Source: Phycisphaerales bacterium
GTDB taxonomy: Bacteria > Planctomycetota > Phycisphaerae > Phycisphaerales > UBA1924
NCBI GenBank assembly: GCA_016709445.1
Contig: JADJMV010000001.1
Coordinates: 310,001 to 374,000 of the forward strand
Reading direction: 5' to 3'
DNA length: 64,000 bases
Shown here in pieces: positions 36,880-46,299 of this stretch. The notes below the pieces were generated by a model, which saw only the letters and a list, made by a program, of their open reading frames with translations, was not told the origin of the DNA and did no database searches. Every line of letters begins with the position of its first letter. The stretch's first letter is position 1. A program made the translations under genes and the position numbers.

Positions 36880-39454
36880 ATGCAGCAGGCGTTGATTTCT
36901 GTACACAAGTATCCGTTTCGTAGGACGGCGGCGTTGGTCGCGGTGGCGGGGGCTTGTGCCGCGTTCGGTGGCGACCTGAATTGGATCAACAACGCGGGAG
37001 GCAAGGCCTCGGTCGCGACGAACTGGAGCCCGAACCTCGTCCCGGGGGCGGGTGATGCGGCTTTGTTCGGGATGCTGGCGAGCTACTCGGTCACGCTGGA
37101 TGTGCCCTCGATCGGGAGCGAGACCTATCAGGTGGGGTCGGTCACGCTGCTGATCCCCGGGAGCCACTCGACGGTGGCCGGTGTGGGCGTGGCTTCGATC
37201 CCGGGGCAATCGGCGGTGGTGACGCAGGCCAGCGGGGTGTTCAACCTGGGCTCGGGGATGTCGATCGCCACGGCGGTTGCAACCAACGGTCTTGTCAAGG
37301 TGACGGGCCCGGGGACCGAGCTGCGCCTGTCGAGCGGCGCCGGGGCCTTGGAGATCGGGCAGGTTGGCGTCGGTGAGCTGCAGGTGCTTCACAACGGGCT
37401 GGTGCAGGTGACGCACCTGCGCTTGGGCAAACTCGCGGGGAGCGACGGGCTGGCGACGATCAACTCAGGCGGTGTGCTTGCGTCGACGAGTCTCGCCGAG
37501 GTCGGCCTTGGTGGGGCGGGAAAGGTCATCATCAACAGCACGGGGCTCTTCGAGTGTCAATCGCTCGATATCGCACCGACGGCGGGCGGAACCGGGACCG
37601 TGTTCGTCGGCACCATAAGCTCTTCGGGTGGGGCACTCACCGTCTCGCAGGATGTGCATGTCGCGAGCAACTCGGACTCGAGCCCGGGCGGAACGCTCGG
37701 GGCGCTCAAAGTCCAGAACAGCTCCAGCGCGACGGTCGGCGGGACCATCTTCGCGGGCGATCCGGACGGCGGCCGTGCGGAGGTGGTGGTGGACTCGGAC
37801 AGCGTGCTGACCTGTGCCGGGCTGGAATTCACCCCGCAGACGGGCTTTCTGTACTTTCAGGACGGGCAGATCCATGTGAACGGGGGCGCGTTCGCTGCAC
37901 CGACCTCAACAGCGCAGCCCGACTTCTTCCTCGAGGGGTCGTCGCTGGGTGAAACGCCGCTGCTCCGCCTGCAATCCGGGGCGTCTGGGCTGTTCCCGCA
38001 CAACGTCACCGTCGGCGGCGCGACCGACCCCCTCCGGGCGACGCTGGATATCGTCGACAATTCGCGGGCCTCGATCGCCGGCGACCTGAAGATCAACGGC
38101 AACTCGCGCGGTGAGGGTCTCGTTTCGGTGACGGAGGGGGGCAGGCTTGATGTTGACGGAGCGATCTCGATCTCGGGCTCCGCGATCGGCGGGCTGGGGA
38201 TCGGGACCGGGGGCGTGGTGACATGCTCCGGGTTGACGGCGGATTCGGCGGATCCCTCAGGCGGCAATGTGGACATGACCAGCCCGGGCACCGCGCTGGA
38301 GGTCTTCGGCAGCCTCACCATTGGTGCGAGCGCCTTCGGGGCGGCCGATGTGTTCGGCGGCTCGGCGGTGGAAGTGGTGGGGTCGGGGAGCGACCATGTG
38401 CACCTGGGGTCGCGGGGCACGCTCTTCTTGCAGGACAGCTCGTTGACGGCGCACGGCGTGGGCGCCTTCGGGGTCGATGGGGTGTTCGCAATCGTCAACT
38501 CGACAGTCAGCTCGGACGCCCAGATCACGATCCAGGGGACGCTCCGCGGGAACGGCGAGGTACACGCCGATGTGTCGAACACTGGGACGATCCTGGCGCA
38601 GACCTCCGGGCTGCTGTTCGACGACGGGCAGGTCGGCAGCGGGGGTCTCGAGATCGGGGGCACTCGGGTGCGGTTTGGCTCCAAGGGCTCGTTCAAGGGA
38701 TCGGGCCGGTTCAGTTGCTCGCTTGAGAGCGATCCGGGCAGCGCGATCGCGATCACCGGCCCGCTGGAGATCGGTTCGGACGATGACTTGGCGACGGCGA
38801 GCCTCGCCGGCGACCTGCTGGTGAACGACGAGGTGCTCTACTACCACTCGGTGGCGCCGATGCTGCTCTCGGGCACGACGGATCTCGGGACCAGCGGCAC
38901 GATCAAGGGCGAGGTGCACAACCAGGGGCTCATGGTCGGCGCCGGCTCGATCGCGGGGCGTCTGAGCAGCGAGGGCACAATCTCACCTGGCCATTCGGTG
39001 GGATTGATCGAGGCCGAAACCTACGAGGCGGGTGGGCAATGCACCCGCCGGCCTGCTCATGGAGGTCGGGAGCGCATCCAGCGCCGACCGGCTCGTCATC
39101 GCCGGTACGGCCGACCTGGGCACGTCGATCATGCAGGTGAGCCTGATCAACGGGTTCAAGCCGGGCACGACCTCATTCCAGCTCCCGTTGGTCACCGCCG
39201 CCAGCATCTCCCGCCCACTCGCCTCGTTTACGCTCCCGGGGCCCGGCTTTCGGCTCGTGCAGAAGCACGATGGCATCACGCTGGCTTTCTGTGCTGCCGA
39301 CTTCAACGGAGATGGAAACGTCAACACGCTCGATGTCCTCGCCTTCCTCAACGCGTGGAGCGCCGGCTTGCCCACCGCGGACATCAACGGCGACGGCAAC
39401 ATCAACACGCTTGACGTGCTCGCCTTCCTGAACGCCTGGGCCGGCGGCTGCTAG
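36880..39454 (+). pseudogene. Large secreted Gly/Ser-rich repeat protein with dockerin-like tail, single-base frame break
   Basis: About 857 residues when repaired. After a signal peptide the mature protein begins DLNWINNAGGKASVATNWSP, the opening of autotransporter-like or filamentous beta-solenoid proteins (nWs...W.P motif). The body is Gly/Ser/Thr/Val-rich with repeats such as GVLASTSLAEVGLGGAGKV and AVEVVGSGSDHVHLGSRGTL, consistent with a long beta-helix. The end has two dockerin-like halves (ADFNGDGNVNTLDVLAFLNA and DINGDGNINTLDVLAFLNAW) finishing AGGC. The frame breaks at GGG 39034-39036; removing one G joins ETYEAGG to NAPAGLLMEVGS. Likely displayed on the surface. Confidence 0.82.
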
Positions 39455-39641
39455 GCGTGCCGGGGAGCGTCATCCGGCTGGAGCGGCCTCGCCCGGCGCC
39501 CCAAACGGGGCGGGGCCTTCGTCCCCGGAACATCCCGCAATCGAGCGCTTTGGGCCCGGAATCTCCGTCCTCGGCCCTCCCGGATCTCGCACTGCAGGTC
39601 GGGGCGTCCGGCCCAACCCGCCGATATCCAGGAGAATACCC

Positions 39642-40826
39642 ATGCCTCGCACCGCCGCTCGCGTGTCCGCCGCGTCACTTGTTGCGCTCGCCTCCTCCGC
39701 CCTCGCCCAGCCCAGCTTCCGCGGCCTTGGAGACCTGTCCGGCGGCGCGTTCGAATCGAACGCGTGGAGAGTTTCGGACGACGGGGCGGCGATCGTCGGT
39801 ACGGCATCGATCGGCTCGGGTTCTATCGCGCAGCGGATCACGGCGATCGATGGCATGGCCCGGCTCGGACGATTGGCCGGCCTGGATGGCGGGAGCGATG
39901 CGACCGCGGTCTCAGCCACGGGGCGTGTGGTCGTCGGCCAGAGCTGGCTCGGCGCCGACTCTGAGGCGTTTCTGTGGACGGCCGACAGCGGAATGATCGG
40001 GCTCGGCGACTTGGCGGGAGGCCCCCACGCCAGCCAGGCCTACGGAGTCTCGCCGGACGGTTCCGTCGTGGTTGGCGTGGCCGACTTCGTGAACCAGTGG
40101 CCCGTGATCACGGGGCAGGCCTTCCGATGGACGGCGTCCGGCGGCATGCAGGGGCTCGGGTTTGCCGAGGCCCACCACGACTACAGCTCGGCCTCGGCCG
40201 CGAGCGCCGATGGCGGCGTGATCACGGGCATCAGCTTCAAGAACCTCTCCGATGGGGAGGCGTTCATCTGGACCGAGGCCACCGGCATGGTCGGCCTCGG
40301 CGATATCTCGGGCGGACCGGACACCTACAGCCTCGGGAGCGATATCACCCCCGACGGCACGGTGATCGTCGGGTGCTGCTCACCGGCCGACGGGTACGAG
40401 GCGTTCCGCTGGACGCAGGCTACCGGCATGATCCCGCTGGGCGACCTGCCGGGGAACGACCACTACAGCTATGCCAGCGGCGTCTCCGCCGATGGCAATG
40501 TCATCGTCGGCGCCGGCGATTGGGATGGCGGCCTTGGGGGCGCGAGGGCGTTCATCTGGGATGCGGACCACGGCATGCGCAATCTGCAGTCGGTGCTCGA
40601 GAACGACTACGGGCTCGACCTCACAGGGTGGACGCTGCTCTACGCCCAGGATGTCTCGGCCGACGGCCTGACGATCGTGGGCCAAGGCATCAACCCCAAC
40701 GGCGATCTGGAGGCGTGGGTCGCCTCGCTGAAGCAGGCCCCCTGCCCCGCGGACTTCAACGGCGACGGCGTGGTGAACACCATCGACGTCCTCGGCTTCC
40801 TGAACGCCTGGGTGAGTGGCTGCTGA
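39642..40826 (+). CDS. Secreted HAF-repeat protein with dockerin-like tail
   Basis: The 394-residue product has a signal peptide (ASSALAQ) and at least six repeats of the HAF type, each with an AFxWT...GMxxLGDLxGG core and a VSxDGxVVVG core (for example EAFLWTADSGMIGLGDLAGG and SPDGSVVVGVADF). These repeats occur in secreted bacterial proteins of unknown function and suggest a beta-propeller. The tail is DFNGDGVVNTIDVLGFLNAW with final VSGC, one dockerin-like half. The third dockerin-tailed gene within 8 kb. Confidence 0.88.
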   Translation: MPRTAARVSAASLVALASSALAQPSFRGLGDLSGGAFESNAWRVSDDGAAIVGTASIGSGSIAQRITAIDGMARLGRLAGLDGGSDATAVSATGRVVVGQSWLGADSEAFLWTADSGMIGLGDLAGGPHASQAYGVSPDGSVVVGVADFVNQWPVITGQAFRWTASGGMQGLGFAEAHHDYSSASAASADGGVITGISFKNLSDGEAFIWTEATGMVGLGDISGGPDTYSLGSDITPDGTVIVGCCSPADGYEAFRWTQATGMIPLGDLPGNDHYSYASGVSADGNVIVGAGDWDGGLGGARAFIWDADHGMRNLQSVLENDYGLDLTGWTLLYAQDVSADGLTIVGQGINPNGDLEAWVASLKQAPCPADFNGDGVVNTIDVLGFLNAWVSGC

Positions 40827-40850
40827 GCGATCCCGACGGAAGCACCGCTG

Positions 40851-40880
40851 GCGCGGACCGGCAACCAGGCCGGTCCGCGC
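40851..40880 (+). terminator. Hairpin terminator after HAF-repeat gene
   Basis: A perfect 12-bp stem (GCGCGGACCGGC with GCCGGTCCGCGC) closes a six-base loop 25 bases after the stop codon. There is no T tract, so it may act with Rho or protect the transcript end. Confidence 0.6.
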
Positions 40881-41289
40881 GTGTCCGGGACGACGACTTG
40901 TTGCCCAAACCCTGCTTCAAGGTGGGTCCCGTGCCCCCGGTCCCGGTCTTCCGCTCAACGACGGCTTGACCTTCGCCGGGGAATGCTCTGGGTCCCAAGG
41001 GTTGGCACAAAGGTTGGACAAACCGCTGCGCCGCCCGGACACTGTTCGCGGACCGGCCTGGAGGCCGGGACGGCCCCGGCGATGCAGCCGGGGTGCTACC
41101 AATCTACACCGGTTCGGGGTGGGCTCCACGGTTCTGCCCAGAAAGCCGCGGCTTTCCACGGTTCATCCCCACGCGCGAGGACCGGGAACCCGGGCCGGGT
41201 GGGTGTCGGATATGCTTGTCGAGCGGCCGCTTGCGCATTGACGCCCCCGCCCCGGCACGCTACAACATCCCTCCCTCAGGAGATCGGTT
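40881..41289. other. Hairpin-rich intergenic region
   Basis: No gene was recognised in these roughly 400 bases. They contain three further strong inverted repeats: CCGGCC/GGCCGG (41053-41068), CCCCGGC/GCCGGGG (41074-41093) and the perfect 16-base palindrome GAAAGCCGCGGCTTTC (41141-41156). The spacing suggests a structured RNA or a repeat element rather than random sequence. Confidence 0.5.
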
Positions 41290-41574
41290 ATGAGTACTGG
41301 GAAGCGCCTTGTTTGCCTCAGCGTCGGCTGCCTCGCCGCTGCTGCCCTCACCGGCTGCACCACCGCGACGAGCCAGGCGGACTACGCTCAGGCCGAGAGC
41401 ATTCGGGCCGATCTCACTCCCGAGTTGGACACGCTGTCGCAGCGTCCGGATGACGTGGACAACATGCTCACGATCATGGCCGACGAGAACGGCCGCATGA
41501 TCTGGAGCGACCTGGGCCGGGCCTTCTACACCGATCGCCCCAGCCGTCTGACGCCCGATCCGGTGCCCTGGTGA
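41290..41574 (+). CDS. Small lipoprotein
   Basis: A 94-residue product with a hydrophobic leader ending LTGC, giving a lipobox with Cys at residue 22. The mature part is acidic and short (AESIRADLTPELDTLSQRPD, then ENGRMIWSDLGRAFYTDRPS) with no known domain. AGGAG lies eight bases before the ATG. Similar small lipoproteins with a conserved RMxWxDxxRxxxxDRPSRL end are, as far as I recall, common and uncharacterised in Phycisphaerae. It stands alone between a hairpin-rich region and a terminator. Confidence 0.75.
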   Translation: MSTGKRLVCLSVGCLAAAALTGCTTATSQADYAQAESIRADLTPELDTLSQRPDDVDNMLTIMADENGRMIWSDLGRAFYTDRPSRLTPDPVPW

Positions 41575-41602
41575 TCCGGTCGGTCTGATCCTGCTTCGGT
41601 TG

Positions 41603-41636
41603 ACAGCCCGCCCTCGTGGCGGGTTGTTTCATTTCT
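41603..41636. terminator. Bidirectional terminator
   Basis: ACAGCCCGCC (41603-41612) pairs with GGCGGGTTGT (41618-41627, one G-T pair) over a five-base loop, followed by TTCATTTCT. It lies between the lipoprotein gene and the convergent glycosyltransferase gene, whose stop codon it overlaps. Confidence 0.8.
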
Positions 41637-43947
41637 GGGTGCGTCCGAAGCGGAGGCGCAAGAGCGTGCGGAAGGCGAGCCCGTCCGGCCTCACGGCGGG
41701 GGGCGTGGCGGACGGCCGCACGCGGAGCCCCGTGACCGCGCCCCGCAGTGTGGCCCAATGGGCTGCGGGCGAAAGTCCGGCGAGGCGGTGGGCCCAGAGC
41801 CAGCCGAAGAGCAGGCCGGACCCACGATCGAGCCCTCGGCCGTGGCGACGGGCGAGCCAGACCCAATTGCGAGTGGCCAGGGTGAACCAGCGCCGGCTCT
41901 TGCGGGCCGCGGCGGGAGAATCGTGCTCACATGTCCACGCGGGGTCGAACCGCACGCCGAGGCCAGCGGCGAGGATCTTCATCGCCAGATCGACATCATT
42001 GCGGTAGAGGAAGAACGAGGAGTCGTATCCGCCGACTGCGCGCCACACCGCCCGGCGCACGAGATTGCAGCAGCCCATGACGGGCCAATCGTCGCGGAGG
42101 GCCGTGAGGCGCTCGGCGAAAGGCCACTCGCTGCGCCGGGTCGAAGGGTGGACGGGCAAGAAGGTGGCCGCGCCGAGCTGGGGGCAGCGGGTCAGTTGCT
42201 CCACGGCGTCGGCGAGTCCGGTGGGTTCGGGCCGGGCGTCGTCGTCGAGGATGAGGACGAGGTCGCCGCTGGCCTGCTCGACGCCCCGGTTGAACCCGGC
42301 GATGGCTTCATTGGTTTCGAGGGCAAGCAGCCGCGCCCAGGGCGCGCGGGCCCGGATGGCCTCGGCTGAGCCATCGGCCGAGCCGTTCTCGACGACGATG
42401 ATCTCGGCGTCGCGCGTCACGGGGGACTCGCGGAGTCGCTCGAGGGTGTGCAGGAGCGCCTGCTTGCGGTTGTAGCTGAGGAGCACCACCGAGACGGTCA
42501 GGACGCGACCGGGATCGAGAGGCGCCAGGGCGAGGGTGTCGGCCGCAGAGGGGGGAGGCAGCGGACGGGATCGCAGGAGGCCGAGACGTGCGGCATGGAC
42601 CGCGCCCTGCACGGCGGCGATGCCGGCCCGAGCCAGCAGGGTCCATCTGGGGGCCGACCGGAGCACGTAGCCGCCGGGGGCGAGTTGCACCATGGTGCTC
42701 GCGACGAGCCAGTGGGCCGGCGACCCCTTGGCGGGGACGACGGCGAGCACGAACCGCGGGCCGGCGAGGGCGCGTCGCAGCGCGGCCGCGAGGCTGCGTG
42801 TGGGGGCTCGGGCGGCCTGCTCGGTGTCGAACCCCGCCCCCTGGAGCGCAGCGAGCACGAGGGCGCGATCTTCGGGGGTGGTGTCGCGAGGCCAGTCGAG
42901 CAGCACCGGGCCGGGCGGCAAGGCGCGGAGTGCGTCGGCGAGCTCGGTCAGTGGTTGGGGTCGTTGGAACCACGGCAGGTCGGCGGGGGATCCGCGGGTG
43001 CGGCCCCGCGCGGCGTCACGCAGCCCACGCATGTGCAGGCGGGCGAGGTCGGGTCGGGCCATGAGGTGCTGGTTGACAGCGCGGCGGACCTCGTGGAGGG
43101 CGCGCCGGAACCGCACCCGGGCGCCGAGTCCGAGGACGTCGATGGGGCCGAAGGCGTTGCGGGCGCCGAAGTAGCGGGCGAGGGTGGCGAAGCGGTCGAA
43201 GCGCGGGTGGAAGGCCCGGGCGGCCGGCACAGCGGCGACGCGCCCGCCGGCCACGCGGGCGAGGCGGATGCCCCATTCGACATCGTCGCCGTTGAGAAAG
43301 GTGTCGGGCATGAGTCCGGCCCGGCGGACGGCGTCGGCACGGACCAGGGCGCAGCAGGCGGCGACGTAGTCGCACTCGATCAGGCGCTCGTCGGTGACCG
43401 CCTCGGCCATGGGACGGAATCTGCCCCGCTCGCGGTCGACCTGGCCGCCGATCTCGAAGATCTCGCGGGTATCAGGATCGGCGAGCGTTGGGCCTGTCGC
43501 GACGAGGGAGCCATCGGCCTCCATGGCGGCGAGGAGCGTCGCAAGGGTGCCGGGCTCGACGCGGGCATCGCTATCGACAAGCCACAGATAGTCGGGCGGC
43601 GCGTCGTGATCATCGAGCGCGAGGGCCATGCCGGCGTTGTATCCGCCGGAGCCGCCGGTGTTGACGCCGAGGCGGACGAGCCGCGTGGGGATGTGGGGCG
43701 GGATCGCCGGGCACGCGAGTGGCGGCGCCGACGCGTTGTCGATAATCACAAGCGAGAGCTCGATCGCGATGTGGTCGTCGCCGACCTGGGCGTGGAGTGC
43801 GCAGCGGGCGAGGTCGGAGGCGAGCAGCGCGAGGTCCTGCGGCCGGTTGAAGCAGGGCGTCACCGCGGCCACGCGGACAGTGCGCAGCGCGGGCTCGACC
43901 CGCACGGGCTTGGAGATCGAACCAGTCACCGGCAGGGCTGGGTCCAC
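41629..43947 (-). CDS. Double-domain family 2 glycosyltransferase
   Basis: A 772-residue cytoplasmic protein with two GT-A domains. The first (about 20-270) has VAAVTPCFNRPQDL, VRLGVNTGGSGGYNAGMALA, LWLVDSDARVEP (DxD-type metal site) and LNGDDVEWGIRLA, resembling rhamnosyl/galactofuranosyl transferases. The second (about 480-700) has VSVVLLSYNRKQALLHTLER, LVLILDDDARPEP and FFLYRNDVDLAMKILAAG. Such fusions build alternating or paired sugar linkages in cell-surface glycans. I prefer the GTG at 43947; an upstream in-frame TTG at 43980 lies inside a REP-like element. No other glycan genes flank it. Confidence 0.88.
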   Translation of the reverse strand: MDPALPVTGSISKPVRVEPALRTVRVAAVTPCFNRPQDLALLASDLARCALHAQVGDDHIAIELSLVIIDNASAPPLACPAIPPHIPTRLVRLGVNTGGSGGYNAGMALALDDHDAPPDYLWLVDSDARVEPGTLATLLAAMEADGSLVATGPTLADPDTREIFEIGGQVDRERGRFRPMAEAVTDERLIECDYVAACCALVRADAVRRAGLMPDTFLNGDDVEWGIRLARVAGGRVAAVPAARAFHPRFDRFATLARYFGARNAFGPIDVLGLGARVRFRRALHEVRRAVNQHLMARPDLARLHMRGLRDAARGRTRGSPADLPWFQRPQPLTELADALRALPPGPVLLDWPRDTTPEDRALVLAALQGAGFDTEQAARAPTRSLAAALRRALAGPRFVLAVVPAKGSPAHWLVASTMVQLAPGGYVLRSAPRWTLLARAGIAAVQGAVHAARLGLLRSRPLPPPSAADTLALAPLDPGRVLTVSVVLLSYNRKQALLHTLERLRESPVTRDAEIIVVENGSADGSAEAIRARAPWARLLALETNEAIAGFNRGVEQASGDLVLILDDDARPEPTGLADAVEQLTRCPQLGAATFLPVHPSTRRSEWPFAERLTALRDDWPVMGCCNLVRRAVWRAVGGYDSSFFLYRNDVDLAMKILAAGLGVRFDPAWTCEHDSPAAARKSRRWFTLATRNWVWLARRHGRGLDRGSGLLFGWLWAHRLAGLSPAAHWATLRGAVTGLRVRPSATPPAVRPDGLAFRTLLRLRFGRTQK

Positions 43948-43965
43948 GGGGGAGAGTGTAGGAAA

Positions 43966-44062
43966 GAGGCCCTGGCGCAAGCCTGGGCTTGTTGGACGGC
44001 AGAAGCGGCCCGCCGTGCCGGAGGTTCGAATGATGCCAAGCCCAGGCTTGCGCCCGGGCCTC
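43966..44062. repeat. Inverted pair of REP-like elements, left of RAYT gene
   Basis: Two copies of a 25-nt element lie in opposite orientation (43966-43990 forward, 44038-44062 reverse) with a 47-base spacer. The element starts GAGG followed by an imperfect palindrome; the consensus core is GCCCTGGCGCCAGCCTGGGC, able to form a seven-pair stem with one T-T mismatch and a GCCA loop. The arrangement resembles a BIME. Confidence 0.85.
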
Positions 44063-44107
44063 TGCTCTCGGCTTGCATGAATTCCTGAGAAGCCCGATAC
44101 TGCTCGC

Positions 44108-44599
44108 GTGCCGGGGACGCTTGCCTATTTCATCACATGGTCGACCTACGGTGCGCACCTGCACGGGGATGATCGCGGGTCGGTGGACAGGTCGGGGTCG
44201 CATGGGCCGGGCCGGCCGTTGATCGTGGCCAATCCAGGTCGGGAGAGATTTGAACTCACGGAACTCCGGCATGAGGTCGTCTCACTGGACGAGAAACGCC
44301 GGGCGGTCGTTGAGAAGACGATCCGGGCCCACGTTGAGTACCGGCGATGGAGCCTGCTCGCGCTGCACATCCGCCGGCAGCATCTGCACATGGTCGCGCG
44401 GGCTCCCGAAACGCCGGAGAAGGTGATGGGTGAGTGCAAGGCGTGGTGCACGCGCAGGCTGCGCGAGGCGGGGCTGGCCGGGCCGACGCAGAAGATCTGG
44501 GCGCGGCACGGCAGCACGCGGTACCTCTTCAACGAAGACTCGCTGCGGCGGGCGATCCGGTATGTGCAGGACGAGCAGGGCGAGCCCCTCGACGGCTGA
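44108..44599 (+). CDS. REP-associated tyrosine transposase (RAYT / TnpA_REP, IS200-like)
   Basis: A 163-residue single-domain HUH-family enzyme. It begins LAYFITWSTYGAHLHGDDRG, a start typical of IS200-like RAYT proteins. The HUH metal motif is HLH in ALHIRRQHLHMVARA, and the probable nucleophile is the Tyr in LRRAIRYVQDEQGEP near the C terminus. Members nick single-stranded DNA at palindromic REP hairpins. Here the gene is bracketed by inverted REP-like pairs 46 bases upstream and 6 bases downstream, and more copies lie nearby, so it is probably the enzyme that spreads them. GTG start. It appears intact. Confidence 0.87.
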   Translation: MPGTLAYFITWSTYGAHLHGDDRGSVDRSGSHGPGRPLIVANPGRERFELTELRHEVVSLDEKRRAVVEKTIRAHVEYRRWSLLALHIRRQHLHMVARAPETPEKVMGECKAWCTRRLREAGLAGPTQKIWARHGSTRYLFNEDSLRRAIRYVQDEQGEPLDG

Positions 44600-44604
44600 A
44601 AGCG

Positions 44605-44772
44605 GAGGCCCTGGCGCCAGCCTGGGCTTCTTCTGTTGTCCTGGCTCGCGGTTCGTGCCCCTCTCACAGAAAGCGGGGCGAATCCTCCGCCCCCTGCCCC
44701 GGCCGGGCCCAGGCTTGCGCCAGGGCCTCTGATGAGGCGGGCCCCTGACGACGCGGGCCCAGGCTGCCCCAG
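44605..44772. repeat. Inverted pair and partial copy of REP-like element, right of RAYT gene
   Basis: A forward copy at 44605-44629 begins six bases after the RAYT stop; a reverse copy lies at 44705-44729, and a truncated reverse copy at 44755-44772 runs into a G tract. The forward/reverse order matches the left flank. Confidence 0.85.
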
Positions 44773-44773
44773 C

Positions 44774-44787
44774 GGGGGGGGGGGGGG
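44774..44787. repeat. G14 homopolymer
   Basis: Fourteen consecutive G residues join a truncated REP-like copy to the first recognisable purB codons. Length could vary in the cell or be misread in sequencing; either would affect the purB 5' end. Confidence 0.7.
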
Positions 44788-44788
44788 C

Positions 44789-46292
44789 CGCAACGCCAGC
44801 CCGGAGATGTTGCGCTTATGGTCGCCGCGCCACAAGTTCAACACATGGCGGCGGATCTGGCTGGCCGTCGCCGAGGCCCAGTGCGAGCTGGGGCTGCCGG
44901 TGAGCAAGGAGCAGGTCGAGGAGCTGCGGGCCGTCGTCGAGCGGCGGCATCACCGACGAGGAGATGCACGCCGCCGAGGCCTACGAGCGCGAGCTTCGCC
45001 ACGATGTCATGGCCCATGTCCACGCCCTCGGCGACTCGTGCCCGAAGGCCCGGCCGATCATCCATCTGGGGATGACGAGCCAGGATGTGGTTTGCAACGC
45101 GGACGCCCTACTAATGTGGAAAGCCCACGACCTCGTTCGGAGCAAGCTTGTCGCCGCAGTTCAGGCACTCACGGACTTCGCCGCCCGGACAGTCGCCACT
45201 CCAACGCTCGGCTTTACCCACTATCAACCCGCCCAGCCCACAACCGTTGGGCGCCGCGCTGCAGGGTGGGCGTATGAACTGAGTCTGTGTGTCGACCGGT
45301 TGGAATCGTTTGCCTTCGGGCCTTCAACACACACACATAGAGGGTTTAAGGGGGCGACCGGCACGCAGGCGTCGTTCCTCGCATTGTTCGACGGTGATAC
45401 GGCAAAGGTAGATCAGCTGGAGACGCTCGCCAGCATCTATCTCTTTGATGCCGTCGGTCCAGACGCGCTCAAGGCGCCCGGTCCGGGTTCGAAGTCGCAG
45501 TGGTACAAGGCCCATCTGCTCAGCGGCCAGACCTATCCGCGAGTGGTAGATGCGCATCTACTTGCCGACCTTGCGGCTGTCGCCGCCGTCCTCCACAAGA
45601 TCGCCACCGACATTCGCCTGCTCTCCAATCGCAAAGAGATCGACGAGCCCTTCGAGTCCAAGCAGATCGGCTCCTCGGCCATGCCCTACAAGCGCAACCC
45701 CATGCGCTGCGAGCGGATCTGCGGCCTCACGCGCTTCGTCATGAACCTCGTCGGCAACGCCTACGACACCGCCGCCACCCAGTGGCTCGAGCGCACGCTC
45801 GACGACTCCTCCAACCGCCGCCTCAGCCTGCCCGAGGCCTTCCTCGCCCTCGACGGGGCCCTCGACCTCATGCACAATGTCGCGTCCGGGCTGGTCGTCC
45901 ACGAGGCCACCATCCGCAAGAACCTCATGGCCGAGCTGCCCTTCATGGCCACCGAGAACATCCTCATGGCCTGCGTCAAGCTCGGCGCCGACCGGCAGGA
46001 CTACCACGAGCGCATCCGCCAGCACGCCCAGGAGGCCGGCATGCGTGTCAAGCAGCAGGGGCTTGACAACGACCTGCTGGAGCGGCTGAAGGCGGATCCC
46101 GCGTTCCAGAGCAAGGCGAGCGGCGGCATGCTCAACGGCGAACTCGACTGGGAGGGCGTGATGGACCCGATGAAGTACATCGGGCGCAGCGTCGAGCAGA
46201 CCGAGCGGTTCATTAAGGAAGTGGTCGAGCCGCTGCGCGAGCAGTACGCCGACGCGATCGCCAAGCTGGGGGAGAGCGGGCCGCGGGTGTAG
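44789..46292 (+). pseudogene. purB: Adenylosuccinate lyase, 5' end disturbed and single-base frame break
   Basis: PurB makes AMP and AICAR in purine synthesis. The homology starts RNASPEMLRLWSPRHKFNTW directly after the G14 tract, so the usual first residues and start codon are missing or hidden; an ATG at 44807 is the only nearby in-frame start. The frame then shifts within GCGGCGGC near 44941-44948, between VEELRAVVER and ITDEEMHAAEAYERELRHDV. Afterwards the protein is intact: HLGMTSQDVV, GFTHYQPAQPTTVGRR, and the catalytic loop IGSSAMPYKRNPMRCERICG. Bases 45105-45560 use codons unlike the rest (cta, agt, gta). The sequence resembles the eukaryotic-type PurB group. Confidence 0.82.
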
Positions 46293-46299
46293 CGCGACG

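Noticed and set aside
44774..44787. G14 tract as a proven phase-variation switch for purB
   Set aside because: purB is a housekeeping gene and the tract lies where the coding start should be; an assembly or base-calling fault is at least as likely.
45330..45345. CA-dinucleotide microsatellite in purB as a phase-variable tract
   Set aside because: Only about five units, in frame and translated; too short to argue for switching.
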